Shown here: positions 32,555 to 43,128 of the stretch, piece by piece
Layout of the letters: the number at the start of each line of letters is the position of its first letter
Position numbering within the stretch: the stretch's first letter is position 1
Notes under the pieces: generated by a model
The model's input: only the letters and a program-made list of their open reading frames with translations
Told to the model about the DNA's origin: nothing
Databases searched by the model: none
Assembly (NCBI GenBank): GCA_015501055.1
Contig: JADNYV010000131.1
Span: 1-64,000 of the forward strand
Reading direction: 5' to 3'
Source: Mucidula mucida
Taxonomy: Eukaryota; Basidiomycota; Agaricomycetes; Agaricales; Physalacriaceae
Length of the DNA: 64,000 bases
Translations under genes and position numbers: made by a program

Positions 32555-33274
32555 TCGGACTTGCTGTGATCTCTTAAACAGTAAGTTCAAACTGCCAATT
32601 CCGACTTTTGCGATCCGAACGTGCATTTAGAGAAGGGGTTCATATTAGATGTACTGAAGCAGAAAATGAATTATTGCGATTATCATCACATTAAACGGAG
32701 TGCGTCGCCTGGTCTGCGGAACGAGTTCGTGCGATTGCAAGACCATAACGAGCCTTACCCGGCGAGGTCTTGAAGGCATTTGAATGCCTACTACTCTAAC
32801 AGTGGGCCACCTCATCGCAAAGCGTCAACAGCTTGTTGTTTGATGTGAGGTCAGGGCGTTTAGGGCATCCAAGCGCGTAAACGGTATAAACGATTAAGTC
32901 AGCATACCCAAGCAGAGTTCAGATCGATGATGCGCGGGTTTAATGTTGTCGGACAAGTACACATATGGCCGCGTGTGCGGAGACAACATGATGGTTCGAA
33001 GCAAGGGCGTACATTCACATGAGAGCCACGCCGAGTACTTCCTCCGCGCCGGCGTTCCTCTGAGGGACCGTGCCGTGTATCGATTTCCTTCCTTCCTTCC
33101 TTCCACAGACTACCTTAAAGCATTACGCCCAACCTAGTTTCTATTCAGCTCAGACTCTGAGATCTGCCTCTATTCCACACGTTAACTGATTCTTTTGCTC
33201 TTCTGTACGTGTCTCACATCACGATGCGATTACAATCGATATATCTTATATCTTGTGAAGGCTGTTCAACGACT
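32555..33274. other. intergenic sequence between F-box genes
   Basis: No gene. Contains GGGACCGTGCCGTGTAT followed by a TTCC microsatellite (33,064-33,108), a module also present at 47,257 and 51,716. Confidence 0.55.
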
Positions 33275-34545
33275 ATGACTTGTGGCTCAGATCTTCCTCC
33301 GGAGCTCATCGCGCGCATGATGTATTTTCTCCGAGTCCGTCGTGCAAAATCCACTCTCCGTCAGTGCTCCCTAGTCTGCCGCGCCTGGGTGTATCCCAGC
33401 CAGCGCCGACTCTTCCGCAATCTAAGACTTGATGCACAAAGAGTTGGCACTTTTTGCGATCTCCTCGTGGGTGCTCCCCACCTCGGCAATTACATCCATG
33501 AGATGTCTTTCCTTGGCCCGCACTTCCGCAGGCAAGATGTGCCCGAGGTCGACGCCGGCTTTGCTGGTACCGACAGAGAAATCATTAAAAGTCTCTTGTC
33601 ATTACTCCCAAATATCACTGCAGTTCGCGCTTATGGGCTGGCGTCATCTTCATTTCTCTTCACAAATAGCGCGCTACGCCAATGCCAACAACTTCACCAG
33701 TTCTCAATCATCGATACCCTCCGCCGAGGAGATATCGTTTCCCCTGCCTGCATATTCCCCATTTTTGAAGGAACAGCCGTGAAATACCTCACTATCCAGG
33801 ACCTTGGTATACCATCCACAATGGACATCCCTCTCAATTCGGACCTACCGGTCTGTGCCATAGAACGGCTCCGCCTTAACGTCAAAGCACGAAACTTTAC
33901 CGTGTGGCTTCCGTATTTGCAAAGCGTACTCCCTCTGTGGAAGACGCTTATAGTCACACCGGACGGTCCAGAAGGCGTACCTGAGTTACGTGCATGGAGC
34001 CAGTCGCTACGGACGAGCAACCTTTCAGGGCTTCGTCGATTCCACTTCCATGTACGCATACGTGAGTTTACTACCTACTACCTTGAGTGAGGTCTATCGT
34101 TTATATCACTCAAGAAACCTCCATTCTAAAGCCCTGTTATGCAATCGTGAAGTTCCCACATGAAAACCTCTTGTTATCGGCGCCCTCCGATCATCTCCTC
34201 TTGACGGCCAAGTTATTGACCCATGGCAGAGATATTCAAGATCCCCAGTGCATTTTTGGTATGATTCGGTGGTACCTGTGTACTCTCACGGCGCTGGCTC
34301 AAGGCGGAAAAAGTACATTGAAGAAACTCACTCTTACCGTGATGACTCTTGAACATTCCAGTGTCGCTGCGGCATGGGCAGAGGTCGATGACACTTTGTC
34401 CTCATCCGCATTCAACCGTCTCAAGAAGGTTCGCTTCCAGAACATTGCAGGATCACGCATCACAGCACGGTCAAATCCCGACTTCGCGCGCCTGCTTCAA
34501 GAAGCATTACCCAAACTATCGAGGTTAGGGAAGTTGGCAGTGTAG
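33275..34545 (+). CDS. F-box protein, two exons
   Basis: Exons 33,275-34,061 and 34,115-34,545, 405 residues. The 53-nt intron has a GTGAGT donor, and its acceptor (CTCAAG) joins the frames. The F-box motif is at residues 5-50 (DLPPELIARMMYFL, CSLVCRAWVYPSQ). The rest is a Leu-rich divergent region without clear repeats, as in the expanded agaric F-box families. It probably acts as a substrate adaptor in an SCF ubiquitin ligase; the substrate is unknown. The ATG at 33,275 was chosen because the F-box starts at the same distance from the ATG in the 25-kb paralogue. An in-frame ATG 66 nt upstream exists. No break was seen, in contrast to the 25-kb copy. Confidence 0.85.
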
Positions 34546-34772
34546 GGACATTGGTAGTTGAGTGGGTAATAGTTTCTTGTTGTATGGCACCTTTCGACTA
34601 CTTGGATCATGAGAAGTTAGGGTATTGATTCTTCAAGTTCACGGAAGATACAGACAGAGTACGGTATATGTAGTAGCAAAACGAAGAGCATGAGCACAGT
34701 AGAAATAAGTATCATAGTATGTTACGAAAGGACGCATCACTCCGCCTTCAACGTGAAGTTCCCAGGCGGGGT

Positions 34773-35429
34773 TCAGTCCTGAGGTATCTCGTCAGGATAA
34801 GGAAGAAGCGGGCCTTCACGATTAAGGCGCATTATTGTTTCGTTGTATATGTTATCCATTACGGCTTGAGAACCACGGTACGGATCGAAATCGTCTGCGA
34901 ACGAGCCGGTCATAGTAGGGAACTGAGAAACGGGAACGTCGAATGGGAGAGGCATTGGAGGCTGGGGAAATGTAAACGGTAGGAGTCCCTCGTACTGAAC
35001 GGGCATTTCAAACATCGCGTCCTGAGGCAAAGACACAACCTGAGGTGGCTCAACGGGCGCGCTTTGTTTCCGGCGGGGCTTTCTCCGAGTTGAAGCACCC
35101 GACGCCTTGCGTTCATAAGGCTTCTTGGCCTTGGACTTCTTCTTCGTAGTCGATACGCGTCCTGTTAACGGTACGTCGGGCTCCGGCAGGTTGAACAACA
35201 CCGGCATCAACAAGCAGCCAGCCTCTGCGCCTCGACGCGCAGCATCAAACGCGTGACAGAGATCACGTCCCAGCTTCTCCCAGTGCTTCTGCTGCTCCCG
35301 ATTGAGCTCAATCCAATGTTTCCCCTCGAATTCCTGATAGTTGTTGTGATGCTTGTCGAAGAGGTTGGTATAGTTGGGCGCCCTGATGAACTCCTGCTCA
35401 CGCCAGAGGAACTTGACTTTGGCGGACAT
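34773..35429 (-). CDS. small basic protein, possible DNA-binding domain
   Basis: Single-exon frame of 218 residues from the ATG at 35,429. The N-terminal 70 residues are rich in Trp and charged residues (FLWREQEF ... WIELNREQQKHWEKLGRDL). This arrangement is loosely reminiscent of an HMG-box, though I cannot confirm it. A strongly basic segment follows (STTKKKSKAKKPYERK, RRKPRRKQS), then a Pro/Phe-rich and acidic tail. Nuclear location is likely from composition. Confidence 0.6.
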   Translation of the reverse strand: MSAKVKFLWREQEFIRAPNYTNLFDKHHNNYQEFEGKHWIELNREQQKHWEKLGRDLCHAFDAARRGAEAGCLLMPVLFNLPEPDVPLTGRVSTTKKKSKAKKPYERKASGASTRRKPRRKQSAPVEPPQVVSLPQDAMFEMPVQYEGLLPFTFPQPPMPLPFDVPVSQFPTMTGSFADDFDPYRGSQAVMDNIYNETIMRLNREGPLLPYPDEIPQD

Positions 35430-35479
35430 GATAATGCAACGTCGAAGATATAGAGGATGAGCTCGATGACAAGAGATTT

Positions 35480-35695
35480 TTAGAGGGGCGGCGGTGGTAG
35501 TCGGCGGTGAATGACAAGAGGCGGGATAGTGCGCCTGAATGTTCGGGCAGGCGCATCACGTGTCGCGCGATCGGCGCGAACAATGGCGCTGTCCAAATCG
35601 GGTAACTCGGGAAATCGTAGATGCGGGACAATGGGCGGGGAAACCTCAGGGCCATTAGAGAGCGAACAATGTGACCATGCGTTCGGAGTTGCCAT
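35480..35695 (-). CDS. short ORF upstream of the basic-protein gene
   Basis: 71 codons from the ATG at 35,695 (MATPNAWSHCSLSNGPE), ending 50 nt before the start of the gene at 35,429. It may be an upstream ORF, a separate small protein or chance. Confidence 0.3.
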   Translation of the reverse strand: MATPNAWSHCSLSNGPEVSPPIVPHLRFPELPDLDSAIVRADRATRDAPARTFRRTIPPLVIHRRLPPPPL

Positions 35696-36063
35696 CGTAA
35701 GGAAGAGTGTGGTGTCACAAAATCTACAAGCGTTAATTAGGCACGTACTTCGAATTAATCAAGCAGAGTACTTACCTCACAACGAATCGATAATTTTGTA
35801 TCGCGTTCATTCGTTCGTGGGATCGAGGTTCGCAGAAATGGAGCGAGCAGAGGCGTCGGGGGGTAGTAGAGAGGCTAGAGAATGGCCAAAGGGAGAGTTG
35901 AGAAGTGTACGTTGACCGGCGTATTGGAATTACAAGGACTACAAGACAGTGACACTGAGTTCTATACCTCAGATGCCGCTCGCACCTAGAACTGCCGCGG
36001 GATACCACATAGCGAACCGTGGCGGGTTTGGGTGATATCCCCGGACTGGAGCCCAAAGCCTCC

Positions 36064-36804
36064 ATGTCTCATGAAGAGTGCTGTGATCGCATGACGCACA
36101 TGAAGCGGCACACGAACACTTTCACTGCTTCATTCAACGAGGCTTCTGTCTACCCCGTGTCGCACGGAAGCAAATCAGTAGGTCTGACCTCTCAGAGATA
36201 CATAAACAAAGATTTTGGGCTACTAAATCCATCGACAATGCACTCACCAGTATTCTTTGCCCACATTAAAGTCTCTACCATGCACAAGCAATCGGTAGTG
36301 CAAATTGACTCATACGACGTCCAATCCTCCTCCCGCCCACGATCGAACTCATTGACCGCCCTTACCCAACGCTTCATGAGCACCCTATCATTCCCCACCA
36401 ATCGTCGCTCGGGCAGTTCCTCGTCGTCCTCCATCCTCCTCTCCAGCCCACGAACGCACTCGCACCCCCAGACCAAATCACATACCCGGTCGTTCTCCAA
36501 TTCGCTGCGTTCGCTGTTTGCTGGGCGGAAGTCAAAGACAAACACTGTGGCGATATCGTCAGACGACGAGGAGACGAAGGAAGAGTCACTGGAGGATATC
36601 CTCGATCTCTTTCCATCTTGTCCCTCGACTCTTCCACAATGGAAAGGTCACGACACATGCAGTCCCACCGTGTTGAGAACGAACGATCCGATGTTGTTAC
36701 CAGCGAGGGCATTCGACGATGACGAGGATACTTCCGAGCCGGACGAAGAGGACTTCTTGCTAATACAGGAGTTGGTTTTGGAAAAGATAAATGTCCGTAT
36801 ATGA
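36064..36804 (+). CDS. orphan Ser-rich/acidic-tail protein, member 1b
   Basis: 246 residues from MSHEECCDRMTHMKR; a shorter start at 36,238 (MHSPVFFAH, 188 residues) corresponds to the start usable in the other members. It has Ser/Arg-rich and poly-Ser segments, a basic patch (LFAGRKSKT), an acidic stretch (SSDDEETKEESLEDIL) and an acidic C-terminal segment (FDDDEDTSEPDEED) with a short hydrophobic helix. No recognised domain. The N-terminal MS(H/E)EE..D.MTH.KR string recurs as a separate frame upstream of member 2b, suggesting a common ancestral first exon or coding start. Confidence 0.65.
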   Translation: MSHEECCDRMTHMKRHTNTFTASFNEASVYPVSHGSKSVGLTSQRYINKDFGLLNPSTMHSPVFFAHIKVSTMHKQSVVQIDSYDVQSSSRPRSNSLTALTQRFMSTLSFPTNRRSGSSSSSSILLSSPRTHSHPQTKSHTRSFSNSLRSLFAGRKSKTNTVAISSDDEETKEESLEDILDLFPSCPSTLPQWKGHDTCSPTVLRTNDPMLLPARAFDDDEDTSEPDEEDFLLIQELVLEKINVRI

Positions 36805-36809
36805 GGATA

Positions 36810-37145
36810 CTAGAAGGAATGGCGGTTGTATAATTGCAAAGTTTGAATATAATCACATTCGCGCGTGATATCCAGAAGAGTCAAGTGAGAGTTGGACAGG
36901 CTGCTGAATGGTGGCGCAGGCGATGCACCGACAAAACAGAGTACGGCTCCTCTGCTTGAGAGAAGTCTGCGACCGATGCAGTATAGGCGGTAGATAACGA
37001 TTATCGTAAGCGCGAAACCGTCGTATCCAAGAATTACGATCGATAGTAATAGATACCTGGTGAAAGTTGGGTCAGTCACTGACACGACATCAAGTGCAGA
37101 AAAAAGGTGACCGTACTTTAGGCAGGACATGCACATAGCGTTCAT
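36810..37145 (-). pseudogene. remnant of a membrane-protein gene
   Basis: The minus strand encodes one strong hydrophobic segment (YLLLSIVILGYDGFALTIIV). It is preceded by an intron-like sequence (GTACGG ... TTTCACCAG) whose borders recur at 17.7 kb. The frame is short and ends against the orphan gene, so only a fragment remains. Family not identified. Confidence 0.4.
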
Positions 37146-37591
37146 CTCTGGGCTCGAATGGAAGGAATCCCCTGATTTTGCAGTTCCCTAGCAAGCGTCA
37201 TAGACGAGTAACGTGCGCCCAAGTCCAGCCAGCGTCAGACGTGCACAGAGATGTTGGCTGGTCGGTCGCGTAAGCGCAGAGAGTGGTCAATGAGATAATG
37301 CGACGACTCACGAACACACTTCAGAAAACCAAGAAGGAATGTAATCGCTTATGGGACGGAGTGGGTGTGTTCTATTTCCCATGACGCGCTCCTCTTTTAA
37401 AAGTTGTCCTACCGTAGTACCGAGGCCTGTTATCTTCCCTAGCGCCCTTCCGTCCGTTCCTTCGTGAAACCCCGAGGCTTGTTGTCGCGGAGATATTGTT
37501 CGAGCCGCCAGATAGTGGACCAGCCAGCCAACCGGGTCTGGGCTCTAACACCGAATTGAAGCTTTGAGGATTCGAAGAGACGTCCTCAACC

Positions 37592-37792
37592 ATGTCTGAA
37601 GAAGAGCAGTTCGATCATATGACGCACATAAAGCGAAACACGAACGAACCCTTGCTCGCCTCGGAGTCCGCTATCTCAGCACCTCCGGTCGACCTGCATT
37701 CAGATATCTTCAAGCATACCCAAGCGCTACGCCGTCGCCGAGCCTCTGAGCGCACACCGCCACATATTGAGGAGTATCAACAAACAAAGTGA
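37592..37792 (+). CDS. small ORF upstream of orphan gene 2b
   Basis: 66 residues, MSEEEQFDHMTHIKRNTNE, with a basic middle (RRRRASERTPP). A truncated counterpart lies at 18,119-18,190, and the same N-terminal string opens the protein at 36,064. It may be a small protein, an upstream ORF or a first exon. Confidence 0.45.
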   Translation: MSEEEQFDHMTHIKRNTNEPLLASESAISAPPVDLHSDIFKHTQALRRRRASERTPPHIEEYQQTK

Positions 37793-37915
37793 ACCAACGA
37801 GGCGGTGATCAACCACTTCTGTCTACCCCGTTCCGAACGGAAGCAAATATCGGTGGAGCTCCTAACCTGCTGGAGGTACATAAACCCAAGTTTCCGACAT
37901 CTAACTCCATCAACA

Positions 37916-38542
37916 ATGCACTCACCTATCTTCTTCACCCACACTAAAGTCTCCAAAATGCAGAAGCAATCGGCAGTTGAAGTTGATTACCATGAAGTCG
38001 ACCAATATCAGTCTTCTTCTCGACCTCGGGCGAACTCATTACCTGCCCTCACCCGACGCTTTAAGAGCACTCTGTCGCGGAGTCACCGTCACTCATCCTA
38101 TTCCTCATCATCCGGCCTTCGTTCCACACCCGCGTCGGCACCCAGTCCCCAAACCAAATCACACGTCAGGTCGTTGTCAGATTCGTTTCCGCGAATCAAC
38201 CTGCGTTCATTATTCGTCGGGCGGGCAAGAAGCGACAAGCCAAGGAGAAACGCGGCGGGATTGTTGAACAATATCCAGCCAAGGAAATGCCCCAACACGT
38301 ACATCCCCGACGTGGCAACATCCAATAACACGAACGGGGTGTATTTGGACATTAATGACGGAAACATCGTTCCATCCCACTACGCTGTAGCTGGACCCAT
38401 ACGCGAGGAAGAACCTATCGCGCTAGACATCCTATTATCACCGGGGCAATTCACCGACGATGAGGATTTGTCCGAGCCAGAGGAAGATGATATGTCGATG
38501 ATGCAGGAGATGGTGCTGGGAAGAATCGACTTCCGACTGTGA
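37916..38542 (+). CDS. orphan Ser-rich/acidic-tail protein, member 2b
   Basis: 208 residues from MHSPIFFTHTK. It keeps CAG at the codon mutated to TAG in member 2a (18,492). Features are the ALTRRFKSTL segment, a Ser run (SSYSSSSG), SHVRSLSDSFPR, the basic RSLFVGRARSDKPRR, and the acidic tail FTDDEDLSEPEEDD followed by a short helix (MMQEMVLG). The TATA-like TACATAAAC precedes the ATG by about 35 nt. Unknown function. Confidence 0.65.
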   Translation: MHSPIFFTHTKVSKMQKQSAVEVDYHEVDQYQSSSRPRANSLPALTRRFKSTLSRSHRHSSYSSSSGLRSTPASAPSPQTKSHVRSLSDSFPRINLRSLFVGRARSDKPRRNAAGLLNNIQPRKCPNTYIPDVATSNNTNGVYLDINDGNIVPSHYAVAGPIREEEPIALDILLSPGQFTDDEDLSEPEEDDMSMMQEMVLGRIDFRL

Positions 38543-40234
38543 TTAGAGCATAAGAGAAGAATGTATAACTGTAATCTTTGAATATATCCGATGGCGTATG
38601 ATATGAAGAAATTCGCGATGAGAATCAAGAGATCGTGCAAATGGTGGCCGAAGTGTTCACAGAGGAATTTGGTCTGACCTCTCGAAGAGGTGAGGCAGCC
38701 CGGCCTCGGGGAAGTAGATTCTATGCCAGGTGATCGCGACGATAGTATAGGGACTCGTAAGTCCGCTGAAGCTTGCGGTCGGTGTGAGCGCGTCCTGATA
38801 ATAGACCGGAGTCAGTACCACGACGAATGCGACCGCACAAGCTAACTGTGCCAGTGTCAACCCAGCATCAAATGAGCTTGAAGTTAGTCAACTGGCTGTT
38901 GTGCAAGCGAAAGCAGACGGTACTTTATGCAGCGCTTCGAAAGTCGGCCAGGGAGGATTGAAGGAGGGACAGTGTGCTACCGTTGGTAGATCTTCGTCAT
39001 CTCGCGCGTACTCGGTACAATATTGCTCTAAAGGTTCATCCCGGGCTGGTCGAGTATTAACGTTGGCGCGTCCCAGACCTGTACATGCACCGATAGTGGC
39101 CCATTTCCTTATATTCGCTTCCGGAAATACGAAAGGAAACATTTCAACAAACGTACTCTGCAATAAAACTTGCTGAGCGGTTCGAAGAATGGTAAGCTGG
39201 TCCATCCTCGGTTCGCGTCGATATGGTCTCTGCCCGCCTTGGACCAAATCAATAGAAACCTTTTGGGGGGTAGGAGGAATCGAGGAGGAACACCGTATTG
39301 GCATGGTCGCCGCCAGTGTGGCGTTCCAAGGCCACCGCATGCTTTTACTGCTCATTTTCCTATACACCGATACATTCGCGTCAGGGTGTACGAAGAGGAA
39401 AGAATGTAACAAACGCACCCTGGAACAAAGCTCTCTATCCAAGAACCATCCTCGGTTCACGTCAGCACAAGCATCATTCCCTCCGTCTACGAACACTTTC
39501 GGTACAGAAACATTGGGAAGAAATCTGGGAACGCCAGTCGGTGGCAGCAAGTAGTCAGGCCATGAGAGAGACTTGAATCCCCGTCAATGAGTGAAGCATA
39601 ACAAGGAAAGCAGCGATGTACTTGTTACAGCCCAAACACGTCGCTCTGCGTGTCGATGCACGTCGAAATGTGCCTCCTCGCGATCGTCTGGTTCGCCTTG
39701 GCCTTTCTATTCGGCCCGTGTGTCCATCGGAGTCGTCTTCAACATCCCAGTAAGTCGTCTGTCGATGGACAGAACGGCCAAGTAGCACAGTCTAACTTTT
39801 GAGGGCGTCGTGTCATGGATGGAATGTAGTAAGGTTAGGCCGATCCGTAAATAGGCATCAACGCCGTGCACGGATCGGGGTTTGCAATGATCTGCCTGTG
39901 GGTCCTGTTTGCCTCAAGCACAACGACGTCTTTTAGTTCTATGCGCATATGGGACTTTCGTATGATGAAATAAAAGGAGACTCTCTTCACAGAGACTAAT
40001 ATACAGAACATACTACATCTGTACAGACTGTGCTCTAAGCTCTATAACAAGTACAGCACTAGGCTCTTTTCGAAAACAAGCAGCATCAACATGTTCAAGT
40101 TCTATTGAGTGACAGCACTGCGACGTGCCCGTAAAAAACTCATTGTGAGCAGACTTAGTCTCCTACAGCCAAGTGAGACAGACTAGCTATCCCAAGCACC
40201 TATATCAATATCACATTGTCATGAGCTTTTTGAA
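38543..40234. other. degenerate right part of duplication copy 2
   Basis: Minus-strand open stretches at 38,657-38,860 (hydrophobic, AQLACAVAFVVVLTPVYY), 38,888-39,550 and 39,555-39,788 are remnants of a gene facing the orphan gene; no complete frame could be joined. The recurrent GGCATCAACGCCGTGC motif lies at 39,854-39,869. Confidence 0.4.
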
Positions 40235-40272
40235 GAACGTCTGCCTCACCACCACTGGCATGTACTTGACGT

Positions 40273-40500
40273 TAAAAACGATATCTCGATATAAAGTGAA
40301 AGGGTGCAGTTTGCGAATAGTGTGTTTAGATAGAGTGATTGTGAGAGTATGAACTGGTGGGCCCGGGCATGTCTGCTATTGGTACATAAGTCGGCATTGT
40401 TTTAAACAACTTCCTGATACTGCGTTGACTCGCTCGCCTCTCAGAAATCCGCCACCGTCGTTTAGTGATTGACCTTTACTGGGAGAGTTGCAGAAGGGGA
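40273..40500 (+). repeat. ~250-bp repeat RB, copy 1
   Basis: Shares ATATCTCG..., GTGAGAGT..TGAACTG, CATGTCTG(C/T)TATTG, AACTTCCTGATAC and CTCGCCTCTCAGAA with the copies at 41.7, 46.1, 46.5, 47.0, 51.0 and 51.4 kb. Confidence 0.75.
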
Positions 40501-41173
40501 CGAATCACGGTGAACCGTACCAATACCGCCTTCGGATTTGATTGCGAAGTGTGAAACACAAGTTACTAAGACCACGAAACAATCTTACAGTTTAATCGCC
40601 TCTCAACCCGCTGGGCGTTCCTCAAGGATGTATCGATTAGAGATAACATGATGAGGAAACCTGACGTCTATAGAGTCCGTACGCGTCCATACATAATCTC
40701 AACCACACACCCAACAAAGTCCTCTGGCGCATCATAATGTGCCTAACAGTCATGGCAGAATTAGTACTTATAACACTTGCGTGGAAATTCTGATAACACT
40801 CACAAATGATCAACCTTGGCGAGCTCAACGAATGCGACGACACGAGCATGGCCACCATCCGCAACAGCATGCTTAAACTTCATCTCTATTTCAACGAACG
40901 CCCACATCATTCATTACTCGTGCACCCAATGACTGTCATCGTCACGAGCATCCCCGGGTCAAACAACGCGGTCTCCGCTTGCTCCTAAGCATCTCCTTGA
41001 TTCGCGAATAAGAACCCGTCATCGTGGCTTTGAGATCCATAAAGCAAGTGAGCTCCGCTTCTGACATTCGCTTGAGCGTCGGGCGTACGCCGTTGAACAA
41101 GGGAACTAGAGGTTCAAAAGATTCTAAGGAAGGGTACTGAGTAGTACAGTTACACAGGGGGGAGAATATTTAC

Positions 41174-41291
41174 TTCCATTGAACAGCGTGTCATGAAAGA
41201 TCATGAGCGTCTGGTAAACACACCCACGGATGGGACCGCTGTCGGTGAACACATAGCGGGTCCCCTCAGCGTCAATAACGGCAAGAGGCAT
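41174..41291 (-). pseudogene. possible N-terminal exon of an alpha/beta-hydrolase
   Basis: The minus strand reads MPLAVIDAEGTRYVF, then TDSGP and YQTLMIFHDTLFNG before a GTAAAT donor. The TDSG...(T/M)L(I/M)I.H order resembles the first exon of a hydrolase type common in agaric genomes, with HD where HG is usual. No convincing downstream exon was found, so it is treated as a remnant. Confidence 0.3.
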
Positions 41292-41720
41292 GATGGGCAA
41301 TTCTAGGAGCGTGCTCTTAAAGCAAAAAGAACGACATGCCGAGCGCCTCTCAAACACAAACACAAGCATTATGTGCTCCTGAGTCAAAACCGACTGGGTC
41401 AGTCTCCATCCCAGCCCGTGGACAGTCAGCTTATCCCTTCGTCCCACGGTGGAGGATGCTCCTAGAAGTGTTACCTTTGAATGTAGACGAGCTTGGAGTA
41501 CATGCGGTCGGATCTGACCGGGCCAAATCGCCAGGTCCAGAATCTGGCATTCAATTCGTCTTCTAATACTCTGACTCAACATGTCGTACGTCGATGTTCA
41601 AAGCGGCCAAGTAGCGCAGCGTAACTTTTCCAAGCGTCGTGTCATGGTGGGCCAGAGCAAGAGCAGGATGACCCATAATTGGACATCACCGCCGTGCGCG
41701 TTTCAGAATGAATAAAGCGG

Positions 41721-42181
41721 CAAAAACAATATCTCGGGCAGGTGGAATCTGAGCTTGTTGATGGTATGTGTAGATAGTAATGTGTGAGAGTACTGTAGCG
41801 TTTCGACCGTAACTTCACAGCCTGTGACCCATTATGGTCTGAAGTTACAGCGAACAGCTTCACAGACCCTTAAATTGCCTTTTTTGGACAGTTCCGCTTA
41901 TAGCAGGACCTGAAATTTCCTTATTTGGAGGCTCGTGCCTGACCAAAGTGGTCCGTGACCCGTTATGATGTATATATAGCTTCACTTCAAAGACCCCCGC
42001 GACCCGTTATGTGAATTTGTGGTCGAAACGCTACAGTATTGGGCTGGTGGGTCCTGGCATCGGCATAGCTTTAATAAACAGCTTCCTGATACACCGCTCG
42101 CCTCTCAATATACTATGTTCGTGTTTCAATCTGCTACTGTTGTTCAGTGATTACCTTTAAGTGAAAGAGTTGTAGAAGGGG
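41721..42181 (+). repeat. ~250-bp repeat RB, copy 2, split by a MITE
   Basis: Left part 41,721-41,792 and right part 42,037-42,181 together match the other RB copies. The 244-bp MITE sits between them at GAGAGTA. Confidence 0.7.
41793..42036 (-). mobile_element. 244-bp TA-flanked MITE, copy 3
   Basis: The same family as 3386-3629 and 32,161-32,404, in inverse orientation with identical length. TA on both sides (41,791-41,792 and 42,037-42,038). Confidence 0.92.
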
Positions 42182-43128
42182 CTATTCTCAAAGTAGCTCA
42201 AATAACGATCCTCGGTGAACCATGCCAATACCGCCTTCAAATTTGATCGTGAATCGCGTCCAGCCAGGAGAATACAAAATTGGCTACTTGGACCTTTCTT
42301 TAAGACCATCAAGCAGAACTGCAAATGTGATTTCAGCCTTTACTCAACTACATTTCCAAGTAAACTCGACAATACACACCTTCAATCATTCATCCTTCTC
42401 CATTTGAGGTCATAATGTGTAGGAAGGTCGTCTGATATATTATACGCCTCCTTCGCCGCAGCGATCAGCTCAGGTCTCATAATCAAAGCCATATACTCCT
42501 CGTCCAAGTTGACGCCAAAGAGGATAAGAAGGTAGCGTCCGACGATCTGTATACGGGGTAGTAACTCAACTCTGTTTCTACATCAGACCAGCGACAGTTT
42601 CATTCGTAGCACGCACCCGAACTGGTCCGCGTACTTGAGTTCCTCCCAACGCGGAAGCGCGTATAAATTCCGTATCTCAGAAACAGCACAATCATATTTG
42701 CCATCAACCTCGTCTGAGTCCATAACGAGTTTCCAGCACAACATGTAGGTGGGGGTCCTATGACCGTTTATGATGGAATCTGCGGGTGGCGGGCGTTCTG
42801 TCGGTGCATAGAGCAATGGGAAGCCATTCCTGGAAACCTAAACGATTCGCGTTGGGGTGCGGAAGCCACAAAATACGACTTACACGAGTTCACCCACTTG
42901 GAACTTTCTCCTGCTATAATACAACCCGTTGTTACGCGCCGAGAAGATGCTATTGTGAAGTGACTTACAGGTAGTCTCTGCGCCTCTGTGCTTCTGACAT
43001 GGTTGTAACCAACGTGTAGCCTTTAGTCAAGAATGAGAAGCGCGAGATACTCTTTTAAAGACGCGTGACAATTGCCCAAATGCTCGATACCTGTTAGTGG
43101 TGGTCGGAAGCCAAAAGTGGGTTGATCA

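Larger units (their letters stand above)
35815..40234 (+). repeat. segmental duplication, copy 2
   Basis: Collinear with 16,336-20,943, about 19.4 kb away in direct orientation. It contains the intact orphan genes at 36,064 and 37,916, the opposite-strand remnants, and the shared AATAAAAGGAGACTCTCTTC end. The two copies differ by many substitutions and small indels, so the duplication is not recent. Confidence 0.85.
40501..43128. other. degenerate repeat-rich stretch
   Basis: Apart from the listed repeats and the remnant at 41,174-41,291, no supportable gene was found. It contains duplication remnants at 40,599-40,745 and about 42,537-42,600, the motif GGACATCACCGCCGTGC at 41,681, and several unconvincing short frames (for example the minus-strand 42,583-42,816). 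Confidence 0.45.
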
